DNA of 64,000 nt from [Phialemoniopsis] sp. UDSM-2020. Its lineage: Eukaryota > Ascomycota > Sordariomycetes > Thyridiales > Thyridiaceae. The notes below the pieces were generated by a model. It saw only the letters and a list, made by a program, of their open reading frames with translations. It did no database searches and was not told where the DNA came from. Position 1 is the first letter of the stretch. Each line of letters starts with the position of its first letter. Made by a program: the position numbers and the translations under genes. Below, one piece after another: positions 32,501 through 42,520 of the stretch. The stretch covers positions 1,240,001 to 1,304,000 of the forward strand of contig JAEILZ010000006.1 of assembly GCA_018873225.1 (NCBI GenBank), given 5' to 3'.

Positions 32501-35500
32501 GAGATCAACGCGATGAACCGCATGCAGCGCCAGCAAGTCTCGGACTTTACTGTCGGTCGCAAGGGCATTGGCCAGATCCGATTCAAGGTCCCTGTCGACC
32601 TGAGTAACATCAACATCGAGGAAATTCCTGGAGGCATTGTCCTGCTCGAGACCCGCTCCGCGACCGTCTACCCTGTCTCCGCCAAGAAGCCCCCCATGGG
32701 CAAGGGTCTGAACGTGCCGTCCGAGATCTCTTTGGAGCACTCGTGGCCCCGTGGACGTGTCCATGAAAAGTCGGGCCCGCGAGTCACCAAGCACGTTGAG
32801 CGCTTGAAGAAGATCGACAACACGACCTTCATCAACTACGACGCCGAGACTGGTGTCTGGACCTTCTCCGTCGAGCACTTCACAACCTACGGTCTGGACT
32901 ACGACGAAGACGAAGAGACGGACGCTCAGGTCGACACTCAGGAGCAGGAGGAGCTGCCTGTTCTTCCCCCTCATCAGCCGGTGCAGACCTTTGCGTCCCC
33001 CGAGATCGATCCTGACGACACTTTCGATTTCCGTCGGAACCGTAGAGCCGTTCCCGGAGCGTTCGATGACGAAGCCATGTCAGACGATGAGGTTGTGCCT
33101 CAGCAGCAGTCTTTTTTATCTAGTGGCTCCGCGGAATATGCGTCCCGCGCCGTCGTGCCTGTAATTGCCGACGACGACGTGATGGACCACGATGATGTGG
33201 TGTTGGGAAACGAGGATATGGCGATCTCGACTTTCCAGCCCCATCACCCCGCGGAGCCCCAAGCAACTTCGCCACAACTGGGCTCGACAATGATCCCAGA
33301 CACCCCGGCCGGCATCGTACGCGCGAGGATGCGGGCAATCAAAGAGTCCGCAACTCCACTCAAGCTCCAGGTCGCTGGCGGCGATGACTGGATGGACATG
33401 CTGCGGAGGACCGTCAGCCCCCAGAAGCGTGACCGGGCTGCGCTCAGAACACTCAACGAGGTTGAGCCCAGTGAGTCGGTTATGCAGGAGAAGGCACCTG
33501 TAACTAGAAACCGTGTGGTCTCAGACGGCAGGGGCTTTGCGACGAGCATCGACTTGATGAACTCGCTCTTTGAGAAAGCCAAGGCTCCTGCCCAGCCCAC
33601 ACAGACCATAACGCCCGCAAAGGGCTTCATGAAGGTCGGTGCTTAGATTTGTCTTTTAATTGCTGTTTGCTACAGAAGGCAGCAATATACAGAGCTATTG
33701 TTCTGCTTTGAGCTGCTTTCCTGCTTTTTGTCGCGACGTGATATCTAAAATTTATCGTGCCCAAGCTAACCTCCCTTCTAGTGGCCTTACAAGAAACAAG
33801 CGAAGCAACCAGAGAATGAGGCAGACATGGACCCAGTAGATCGAAGCTTCTACGATTCATTCAAGCCCTCATGGGCTCCGGACGGTGCTTTTCTAATCCG
33901 CAACAACACCCTCGGCGGCTTCTCAGACGGTGTCGGTGTTGTCAAGAGCTCGGCTTTTACCGGAGACTTCCCTGTCGAGAACCCTCTTGATGGCGTCGCG
34001 GACCATAAGGACCTAGTGGACATTCATCTTGTCAACGGGATCCCCACCGTCTCTACGCAGCGTGTCCCCCATCTCAAGGCTTTCTCGGCCTTCCGTTCTG
34101 CTGTGCACCGCAACCAGTCAGATCGCCTGGACTCAATCTCGCGGAGCATGGGTGCGTATGAGCAGTCGGTGTGGGAGTTGGCTAGCGTCTTGTTCGACCC
34201 CATCGACCATGCTGTCAACGCACAGGAGGAGCAGCGTATTCGCAAAGTCAAACTCGGCAAATACTGGCGGGGTGTGGTGCAGGAGGCCTTCGCCAAGAAT
34301 CTCGACCGCGCTTTCACGGCAGAGGAGAAGGCAGTGGCATATCTGTCTGCCAACAAGGTCGCCGAAGCTTGCAAGCAGCTCAGTGATGCCAAAGATCTCA
34401 AGCTGGGCACGCTTGTGGCACTCATCGGCACCAGCGATGCCTTCCAAAAGGACATGAGGGAACAAGTTGAGGAATGGCATGACGGCGATGTGCTCTCCGA
34501 GTTCACAATGCCTATTCGTACCATCTACTCGCTCCTAGGTGGTAATATCACTGAGTGCAAGGGCAAGAAGGGCAGTGGTGTTGAGAATCGTCTGGATACG
34601 GAAAACATTGCAGAGCGATTCGGGCTGAATTGGAAACAGGCATTTGGCCTGCGTCTGTGGTACGGCATCTCATCGGGAGACGACATTGCCACTGCGGTGG
34701 AGAAGTTCCTTGATGATGTCGAGCACGGCAGTGTCCCCGCTCCCCAGCCTTGGTATGTTGAGCAAGGCCTGCAGTCCGGTTACGAGGACAACAACATCAA
34801 CCGCCGCGAGGATCTCCTTTGGGGTCTTCTCAAGGTCTTTGCCGGACGCGCCAAGCTCGAGGACATTCTCCAGCCGGAGAACTCCCAGCTCGCCCCCTTC
34901 AACTACCGCCTCTGCTGGCAACTCAGCCAGGCACTTAGCGTTAAGAACAAGCGCCTGTTTGGCGACAAGGCAGAGACGAAGGCTGACACACTCACCGTCT
35001 CCTTCGCAACTGAGGTATTGTACTACAAACAGAAGGGCAGCTGGGTTGCGGCCATCTGGGTCCTCCTCCATCTTAGCGACCCCGCCGCGAGGGCCAAGGC
35101 TGTGCAGGATGTCCTCAACCGCAACGCAGCAAGCCTCTTTACTCGCGAGTCGCGCGAGCTCAACTACCACGACCGCATCATGGAGGACATGAAGATTCCC
35201 GCCGCCTGGTTCTGGCAGGCCGCCGCGCTGCACTGGCGCAGCCGGCAGGATCACCCGGCGCTGGAGGCGCAGTGCCTGCTCAAGGCGCACGCTTTTGCCG
35301 ACGCTCATAAGATTTTCGTCAAGGAGCTTGCCCCGCGCGCTGTCGTTGCGCGCGACTACGCAGACGCCGTGACCATGCTTGCACGCTTCCAGCCTCATCG
35401 CCAGAGCATTCCCGACTGGGCCCTCGGCGGCGAGGTATACGGTCACTTCTTCGAATTGTTGGCCGAGCGCGCGACCGGTGGCAACAACAAGTCGTCGCCG

Positions 35501-35812
35501 CAGCTCGTTGAGGCACTCATGTCGAGCCTGCCCGCCATGTACGAGGCGTGCCGCGAGAATGACACAACGGAGGTGGCGGCCATCACGGAGATGGCGGATG
35601 TTGTAGCCCGCGAGGCTATGGAGTTGGCTGGCAAGGGACGCGTAAGTACCATTTACTCACTGAGTGTGAAAACTGAACCTTCACTAACGAGGCCTGAACA
35701 GATGGATCTCTCCAAGATCTCGCGCCTGCCGCTTACGGAGGACCGGCACTTGAGGTACTCGGGCGACCTCGCCTCGGCGTATTACCGCGAGGTCATGAGT
35801 GCGCGAGGCTAG
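29521..35812 (+). CDS. NUP145: Self-cleaving nucleoporin precursor, Nup98-Nup96 (Nup145) type
   Basis: This precursor yields an FG nucleoporin and a Y-complex scaffold nucleoporin. Five exons give 1937 aa: 29521-29620, 29755-29862, 30000-33634, 33782-35641 and 35702-35812. The N-terminal half is FG/GLFG repeats interrupted by a GLEBS-like segment near residues 198-246 (VQFQPTVEKEANNP and FQNILFMEPYKKWSAEELRL), which binds Gle2/Rae1. The autopeptidase domain (YWMRPSMEEINAM to WTFSVEHFTTYGL) should cut between F1030 and T1031. The C-terminal half matches Nup96/Nup145C (SFYDSFKPSWAPDGAFLI, then alpha-helical repeats). Introns 3 and 4 are inferred from frame, acceptors and branch points; the intron 3 donor (gtcggt) is weak. 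Reading through intron 3 meets a stop three codons later. Confidence 0.9.
33635..33781 (+). other. Nucleoporin intron 3 with early in-frame stop
   Basis: The donor is gtcggt, a branch point gctaac lies about 18 nt before the acceptor ttctag, and the length is 147 nt. If retained, translation ends after Val-Gly-Ala, giving a 1284-residue Nup98-like protein without the Nup96 part. Confidence 0.7.
35642..35701 (+). other. Nucleoporin intron 4, 60 nt, stop-free and in phase
   Basis: The donor is gtaagt, the branch point is cactaac and the acceptor is aacag. The length is a multiple of three and it has no stop in frame, so retention would insert 20 residues in the Nup96 moiety instead of truncating it. 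Confidence 0.8.
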
Positions 35813-36471
35813 TCATATGGATTCTGGTGTAGTAAGAAGGATGGACAGACGCTCGCATGCGGGAACTCCTCTCCGGGGTAACTTGACGGAGCATGCAGCT
35901 GGCTGAGAGGAGGAAGAAAGATCACAACATTACATAATTGCACACGGTTTTCGGTTATTCGCATAGCACATGGTTCAGACGTCGACGATTCTGTGAGAGA
36001 ACAGTGGGCGAGGGAAGACAAAACAAAATACTTTGGGGTGGGAGCGGGAGCTTTACTGAAGGAAGGGAACATTTTGGCCTTCTTCGAACTGTAGTAGATA
36101 GATGTACGTCAACAGCAACAACATCAATACTCATGAAGCTCATGAGAATTGGAATTTAGATAGTTTACCCCCATATTTTCCCTCTGAAAAGAGACATACT
36201 TGCCAAAATTCCTAAACTCCTTGCATGGGATCGTGACTTCATGGTAATAGAGGAATGAATCAGTAATAATTCTACACTTCAAAGGATCTTCGTCTATCCT
36301 GTTCCGACAAGACTCTAAAACAAGTCCGTCTGGCAAGTATGTACGTTTCTCTAATAGACAAAACAAACGCCTATCATCATGATCTTTGCTCTCTACCTAG
36401 GCCACAAACACCTCAAACGCCGCCCTTCATGTACCTTGCAAGCTCTTCCACTCATCTCATCGACCTCCTCC
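35813..36471. other. Convergent 3' region
   Basis: It lies between the stops of the nucleoporin and SNF2-family genes and holds both 3' UTRs. Its right part is AT-rich. No gene was recognised. Confidence 0.55.
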
Positions 36472-39400
36472 TCACCAGCGGCGGTCGTACACCGGGTCTC
36501 TAGCCTTGGGCTTCGGGGCCGCCATGGCATTGCGCATGCTGCTCATAACACCACCGACGTCCTGCGCGATAGCCGTGCCGTCCGTCTCGACGTTGCCGCC
36601 CGTACCCGTGTAATGGTCCATCCTGCTACCGCCGCCGTCGTGGTGGCCCTTGAACAGGTCGAGGATCTCGTTGAGGCCGAGCTTGAGCGCGTTCTTCTTG
36701 CGCATGCCGCCCTCGATGGCCTGCTCGGCGAGCAGCCTCTTCTTGTCCTGCAGCTCGAGGATGCGCTCCTCGACGGTGCCCGCGACCGTGAGGCGGTACA
36801 CGACCACGTCGACCGTCTGCGTCAGGCGGTGCACGCGGTCGATGGCCTGCTCCTCGACAAAGGGGTTCCAAAAGGGCTCGAGGATGACGACGCGCGTGGC
36901 GGCCGTCAGGTTGAGGCCCAGGGAGCCGCACTTGAGACTGCACAGGAGGATGCGCGTGCCGGCGTCGTTGCGCAGGCGGTGCAGGCTCGCCTCGCGCTCG
37001 TCGTTCTTCATGCCGCCGTCGTAGCGCGTGAACTTGAACCCTTCCTTGCGGAAGAAGGGCTCGACGAGGTCCAGCATCGAGGTGAATTGGGAGAACACGA
37101 TGAACTTGTGCTCATGGACCTCCTTGTGCAGGATGTCGATGAGCTGGCGGATCTTGGCCGACTGCATCGTGTGCTTTGCGGCGGCGCGGCCGCCCTTGAC
37201 GCGCGAGGTCAGGCGCCCTGGTTTGCGCAGGAAGCGGCCGGTATCATCGGAGTCGAAGTCAGACTCTGAGATGCCCGTGTCCTCATCTGCTGATTCGTAC
37301 TCGGTCTCCGAGCCACTGTCTAATGTGGATGATTGTGACAGTTTCTTGTCTTCAACGACTTGAGAATGGACCTTGGAGATGGACAGGAAGGTGTCGTCGT
37401 CACTAGCGGTGACATCTGCCTTGCTCTGGTCTGCTCCCTTTTCATCGTCAACCACAAAGCTCGACAAGCGGCTGCCATCATCTTCGTCCTCGGAGTGATG
37501 TATTGAGTCGTCCGAGTTGATCCAGTCGCCTCCACCCTCTGCATTTTCATCCTCCTCGCCACCAGCTTTGCCCAAATGGAGGGATCCCTGCTCATCTTCA
37601 GGTACAAGCCAGCTTCCTGCCTCCTCTTCATCCTCACTGTCAATCACAGCCCGCCTGTTTCTCGGCTTCCGCTTCTTGACTTCGACCTTGACCTCCTCTT
37701 GCACGACCTTCTTGACCTTCTTCTTCTTCTTTGAGCGCTTCCGCTCGGGACTATCCTGGTCGAATTCGGCGCGGTCCGCTGCGCAATCGTCACAAATGGT
37801 GTTGCCTTCCGCCGCAGCTTCCTTGGGGAGCTCGCTCATGCACACCTCACACTGCTTGGTCTGAATGCCCATACCACCGAAGGCATCAGCAAGTAAATCA
37901 AGATCCGCGTCTGCAGATTTGGGCTGCACAGTGGTGTCCGTAGACAGTGCGTCCTTGTCCTTCTCCAGCTTCCCATCCACTAGCCTGGGGTGATTGCAGG
38001 CCTGCCGCAGACGAAGCAGCAAGACCAAGGCATTAGCGTAGTTGACCTTGCTCTTCATCATCTGCTCGAGACTCTTGTCGGCGCGTTCAGCGAGGCGATT
38101 GTAGAACTGGCGCTCGGCAGGTGAGAACTCGGCGGACATGGTCACAACCTTGCGCTCGGTCACCTTGAAAGCCGGCGCAGCAGCAGCAGGCGCTCCACTC
38201 TTCTTCGCCGCCTCCAAAGCCTTTTTGCCGCCTGGATTGAGAGCGCCTTCCTCCTTGAGAATCTCCTTCGTTCGTCGCTTCATGAAGCAGCGCAGGAGAC
38301 TGTGTAATCTGCGGATTGCGATGTGGCCCTTGCCACTCTTCATGGGCGCATCGATGTGGGCTCTCCACTCTGAAAGGCTATCATAGGGCGTGATCCTCAA
38401 GAAGTTGACTAGACTCTGCAGCTCATCCAGGTTGTTCTGCATGGGCGTGCCGGTCAAACACCAACGGTACTCAGATCGCAGTGCGCAGCATGCCTTTGTG
38501 GCTTTGGCGTTGCGGTTCTTGATGCTATGAGCCTCGTCCAAGATTACCCGGTACCAGTGGAGTCCGAAGCATCCAGCCTTCACTGAATCGTTGCAATGAC
38601 CGTGCTCTGAAACCAAGATTTGGTAGGTGGTAATGACCACATCGTAGCGGGCAAGATCTTGGAACCTCTTGGTGCGATTGGGGCCATGGTGCACACACAC
38701 CGTCATCCGATGGCTATCAGCGACCTTCTCCTTGATCTCGGCTTCCCACTGCCGAATCAGCGCAAGGGGCGCGACCACAAGAGTAGTTCTCTCGACCTGG
38801 TCAAAATGCTTTTTCCAGCCCTTTTCGTCGTGCTTTGGCTTCGGGTTGCTGATGATGAGAGATATCGACTGCAATGTCTTTCCCAAGCCCATGTCGTCGG
38901 CGAGAATACCACCCTTTGGAAGTTTGCCTCTCTTGATGGGACCAAGCTCGCGGCCCTTCATCCACTCGACACCCTCGACTTGGTGAGGTAGGAGTTTGAC
39001 CTTGACGCCCTCGAGAACGCCGTCGTCTAGCCCCTCATGAGGCACCTTATCCTCGTCCTCTTCTTCCATGCCACCTTCAAGCAGAGCCTTGAGATCCGCG
39101 GATGCCTTTGAGGGATCGGTATAGAAGTGCACATCGTTGTATGATGACTGAGTATATGTAGGCGCAGCGTCGAGCGAGGGGAGGGAGCTGTACATCTGAG
39201 GCGGGGCCGGCTTTTTGTCCTCGTACTTGGGCGCCAACGGGCCTGTGACCCTGTGCACCGTTCTGTGATGCTCGGGCCTATTCTTGGGCTGGTAAAACAT
39301 GCTGTTCTCCTTCTTCTTTTGCTTCAGCTGCGAGTGCAGCAGGGTGGGGTGACCAAAGGTCGGAGCCTTGGTCGCGGGGCTGTTTGTCAGGTCGACGACG

Positions 39401-39543
39401 CCGCTGTTGAGGCCCAATGATCGTGCTGTGATCTTATCGGGGGTCTGATTGAGGCTCATGTCGGCGGCCTGGGAGCTGATCGCTTGCGAACCGATTATCT
39501 TAAGATCGTCCTCCGAGAAGGAGGAGCTCCGAGAGCGGGCCAT
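36472..39543 (-). CDS. SNF2-family ATPase, ULS1/Rrp type, with reduced RING
   Basis: This is a Rad5/Rad16-group Swi2/Snf2 DNA translocase in a single exon of 1023 aa. The N-terminus carries GVVDLTN, a SUMO-interaction-like motif. The ATPase core has GGILADDMGLGKTLQS (Walker A, about residue 219), ILDEAHSIKN (DEAH box) and WCLTGTPMQNNLDEL. The C-terminal helicase lobe (about 800-930) has IVFSQFTSMLDL, LCSLKCGSLGLNLTAA and the arginine-finger block EEQAIDRVHRLTQ. Between the lobes (about 564-585) the RING position holds only CEVC and CDDC, followed by a long acidic/basic linker. Yeast Uls1 and fission yeast Rrp1/Rrp2 remove SUMO-conjugated or Rad51-bound proteins from DNA; a similar role is inferred. 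A Rad16-like repair function is the alternative. Confidence 0.88.
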   Translation of the reverse strand: MARSRSSSFSEDDLKIIGSQAISSQAADMSLNQTPDKITARSLGLNSGVVDLTNSPATKAPTFGHPTLLHSQLKQKKKENSMFYQPKNRPEHHRTVHRVTGPLAPKYEDKKPAPPQMYSSLPSLDAAPTYTQSSYNDVHFYTDPSKASADLKALLEGGMEEEDEDKVPHEGLDDGVLEGVKVKLLPHQVEGVEWMKGRELGPIKRGKLPKGGILADDMGLGKTLQSISLIISNPKPKHDEKGWKKHFDQVERTTLVVAPLALIRQWEAEIKEKVADSHRMTVCVHHGPNRTKRFQDLARYDVVITTYQILVSEHGHCNDSVKAGCFGLHWYRVILDEAHSIKNRNAKATKACCALRSEYRWCLTGTPMQNNLDELQSLVNFLRITPYDSLSEWRAHIDAPMKSGKGHIAIRRLHSLLRCFMKRRTKEILKEEGALNPGGKKALEAAKKSGAPAAAAPAFKVTERKVVTMSAEFSPAERQFYNRLAERADKSLEQMMKSKVNYANALVLLLRLRQACNHPRLVDGKLEKDKDALSTDTTVQPKSADADLDLLADAFGGMGIQTKQCEVCMSELPKEAAAEGNTICDDCAADRAEFDQDSPERKRSKKKKKVKKVVQEEVKVEVKKRKPRNRRAVIDSEDEEEAGSWLVPEDEQGSLHLGKAGGEEDENAEGGGDWINSDDSIHHSEDEDDGSRLSSFVVDDEKGADQSKADVTASDDDTFLSISKVHSQVVEDKKLSQSSTLDSGSETEYESADEDTGISESDFDSDDTGRFLRKPGRLTSRVKGGRAAAKHTMQSAKIRQLIDILHKEVHEHKFIVFSQFTSMLDLVEPFFRKEGFKFTRYDGGMKNDEREASLHRLRNDAGTRILLCSLKCGSLGLNLTAATRVVILEPFWNPFVEEQAIDRVHRLTQTVDVVVYRLTVAGTVEERILELQDKKRLLAEQAIEGGMRKKNALKLGLNEILDLFKGHHDGGGSRMDHYTGTGGNVETDGTAIAQDVGGVMSSMRNAMAAPKPKARDPVYDRRW

Positions 39544-42520
39544 CTTGTTGGTTGATGGCAGGGAATGCTGAGATCCCTTGTTCGAAGAGGTAGCCTCGAG
39601 CGGGCGACGGTGACCGTTGTCGGTGGCCTTCTTGGGCGAGACTGGAAAGACTGGTTCTATTGATGTTGTAAGATCGTCTCTTGGCTGGAAACCAAATCCA
39701 GCGCCTGGTTTCCTGTGCAGTTGGAGAAATGTTAGATGTGTTGTTCACCGTTCAGCGCCGCACGAGGTTTGGGTTTGCCTCGCTTTTTCGCAGCAAGGAT
39801 CCGAATTGGGAGAACCTACCACATTTATACAAAGTGGTCGCAGCAACACGGATTTACGCGACGGGGATGTCTGAAAGGAGCTGGATCGCGTTGGCGCCGT
39901 TGAGACCCCTGGAATTTCTGGTCGTTGCTTTGCTGCCTACCAATATGCAGTGCGTTGTTTGCGCTTGCTCAATTCGGTCTCACCAAAATTATGTCATTGT
40001 CAACACGCAGGGCGGGGTGGCGTGGCAACGGGCAGGTACAGGGGAGGGGCTTCTCTCAATCACACGGCCCACCTCCTCACTGTGATAAGATACATTTGCT
40101 GCTAACATTTACGCTAGTCATTTGTGACACTGCAAATTACAAACTTGTGCAAACTTTGTGCAATTCTAGTTCCATAAGCATTATGCACATCTTCACAACT
40201 GTATGATCAAAGGGTAGTTTGATTCCTTTTCAGGAGCTCTTTCTGTGATATGAAAAGAGGATTGAAGTCTTTCCAGATTATTATGATCTCTTCAGCAAGT
40301 AGGGAACTGCCCAAATCTCGCCCACTGACGCCAATGTGCAACTCTTCATCACTACACCTCTGTCACCGGAAAAGAAGAGCTGTAACGGCATCAGAAGACT
40401 TAAAGTAGGATAAGGAAATCTCCCTGCTGAGATCGAAGTTGCTGGTATGAGACCAGCAAAAAGTGCACAGGTCAAGACATGCAAACCAATCGAAATCTTT
40501 TGCAATTCTGGTAGAGCCGCACAACGGTGGCTGTTGTACAGCAGCACGAGGCTACACGCGCACTTGGAGAGCTCGCACAATGCTTGGTCAACATTGACAC
40601 CGAAGACTGTACCCAAGTCAATCATCCATCGAGAAACACCATGGTTGTATGTCAAAGGCGTCGTGTCTAATAAAGCGGCCCCGGATAGATAACGGGAACG
40701 TTACCCACACCGATACCCACATCGACCGTCGAGTGCCGATCGATCGACACGCTTGATTGATGCTTATCAGGGTGTGCCTACCGGGTAGGCAGCTGCTGTA
40801 GCTGTCTGCAGCATGTGAAGCTGCCTGGCTGCATGCCTTATGCAGTGGGCTCTGTTGAGATAGGATCTACTGCCTTGCGATTGCTGGCATCGGAATGGGT
40901 AAAGTAGATTCTTGAGCTACAGATCGCTCTGAAGAGCGAGAACCGGATGTCGGGTACACTCAAGAAGTGCAGTGCCAAGGTTGTTGGCCTAAATCTCAGC
41001 CCCTTGATGAGGTATTTTGCCAGGTAGGTCTCCCAGAGTTGGTACCTGAGATGAAGCTGTCATTTCCACCTGCTGCGACAGGATCAAGTGACGTTGACCA
41101 ATGAGGAAACCCGCGATTGACGTCTTACCGGCGTCTTCTGGCGCCAGGAATGCTGCCAAAAGAGGGGACTGGTTTGGCGCTGAAACCAAGCGCTGGAGAC
41201 ACCGGGTCACAGGGTCCGGTGCGCTTGTCATAGCGCCGTACTTGTGACCCAGAACCTGGCCTCGCCCACTGCGTGTACAAGTTATCACTGTGAATATGGA
41301 TTCCAGAGATGCAGCCAAGCTACCCATTCCGTCTCGGAACGAGGCACAGAGCCAAGAAAGAGGAGAAAATGCAGCAAGGAGAGGAGGAGGACGACTATGA
41401 GTTAGCCTAAGCTCTCCCTGGCTTGGCCCAGCCCAGTGGCTCTGACTGGCTGTAGTGCACACCTAAACGTGCTGAACTACCCGTAAGATGTGCCCCTGTG
41501 GAGTCTAGACTGTGTGACGGCTAGGGGGACACTGAGACTCTGGAGCGTGTTGTACCGGGCAGTGTTGTGGGCCGTGGCCGCTATCAATGGATGGACTGAT
41601 GGATGGATCTTGGGGAAGGAGAGCGAGTTGGCGAGCAAGCATCCACCACGATGGATCCCCGTCCCATCCCATCAACCCCGTCATTGGCATCTGGCCATGC
41701 AACTTCAAAGTCCTACGCTGACCCTTCTCTTTCTTCCTCATCCTCACCATCAATTGTGCTTTGGCCATCTCCAGGACGTCTGAGCCTGGTATTTCTTGGG
41801 TTTCCCTTTCATTGCCGACTCGTATCTTGACGCATTCCTTTGCTGGACCTGCATTTTGTGCCGTCTCAAGAATGACTCGATGACGAAAGCAGCTGTCTTG
41901 GGATCACGAGGCTCGCCGATTCGCGGATGACTACACACAGTTTTGGGACTATCAACGCTTTGTAATTTTGGCACCTATTGACGGCTGGTATTGATTATTG
42001 TTCGTAAAAACTCTCTCCGATGCTGTTGTACACTTCACTAGGCGCTTGCGGTCTCTAATGCGGTCAACAAAGCAGCTTATCGGCCACCATATCTACTTGT
42101 ATCTCCTCTTCTGCACGCCGCGCGCCGCGAAAGCTTGCCCCTGCAGCTGCATTGAGCTTCCCGCCGTTGCCTGCTTCCGACCTCACCCAACCACCGGTAG
42201 GCTTCCAGTCTAGCCTCGGGTGCCCCACGAAACCAGTCATACCGGTAGATCTTCAGGCGAATTGTGTGCTTGGCCTGGAGCATTGCTATCTCTACCAAGA
42301 GCTGCGGAACAACGATGGATGCGAGCGTCCGCTGGGCCATCGATTTCTGCTGCGCTTGAGCGACACACCACCCGGCGTTGAGCAGCAACCGCATGCTGCT
42401 TCCCGTGGCTTTCCTCCAGTCGAACTAACGGGAATCACTGCTGTCTGTTCTCCAGTGCGCGCCAGCATTCCTCCTTGATGCATCCGCGGTCCGCCGCTGC
42501 CCTGTCCATCATTTCTTAAG
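39544..42520. other. 3.0 kb gene-free region between divergent SNF2-type and ATG13 genes
   Basis: This is the longest gap in the window. It must contain promoters for both neighbours. Open frames up to 157 codons (40989-41462, minus) have no recognisable domain. A short inverted repeat sits at 40775-40791, and a TGCATGCC/GCTGCC-rich patch follows. No transposon ends, tRNA or conserved protein were seen. A non-coding RNA or an unrecognised small gene cannot be excluded. Confidence 0.5.
40775..40791. repeat. Short inverted repeat tgcctacc-g-ggtaggca
   Basis: Two perfect 8-bp arms are separated by one base. It could be a binding site for a dimeric zinc-cluster factor or simply chance. Confidence 0.5.

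Noticed and set aside
32003..32974. 323-codon minus-strand open frame in the nucleoporin gene
   Set aside because: It lies opposite the autopeptidase region, which is strongly conserved on the plus strand.
40989..41462. 157-codon minus-strand open frame in the 3 kb gap
   Set aside because: It has no recognisable domain, an ordinary-looking random composition and no splice or promoter context; not annotated as a gene.
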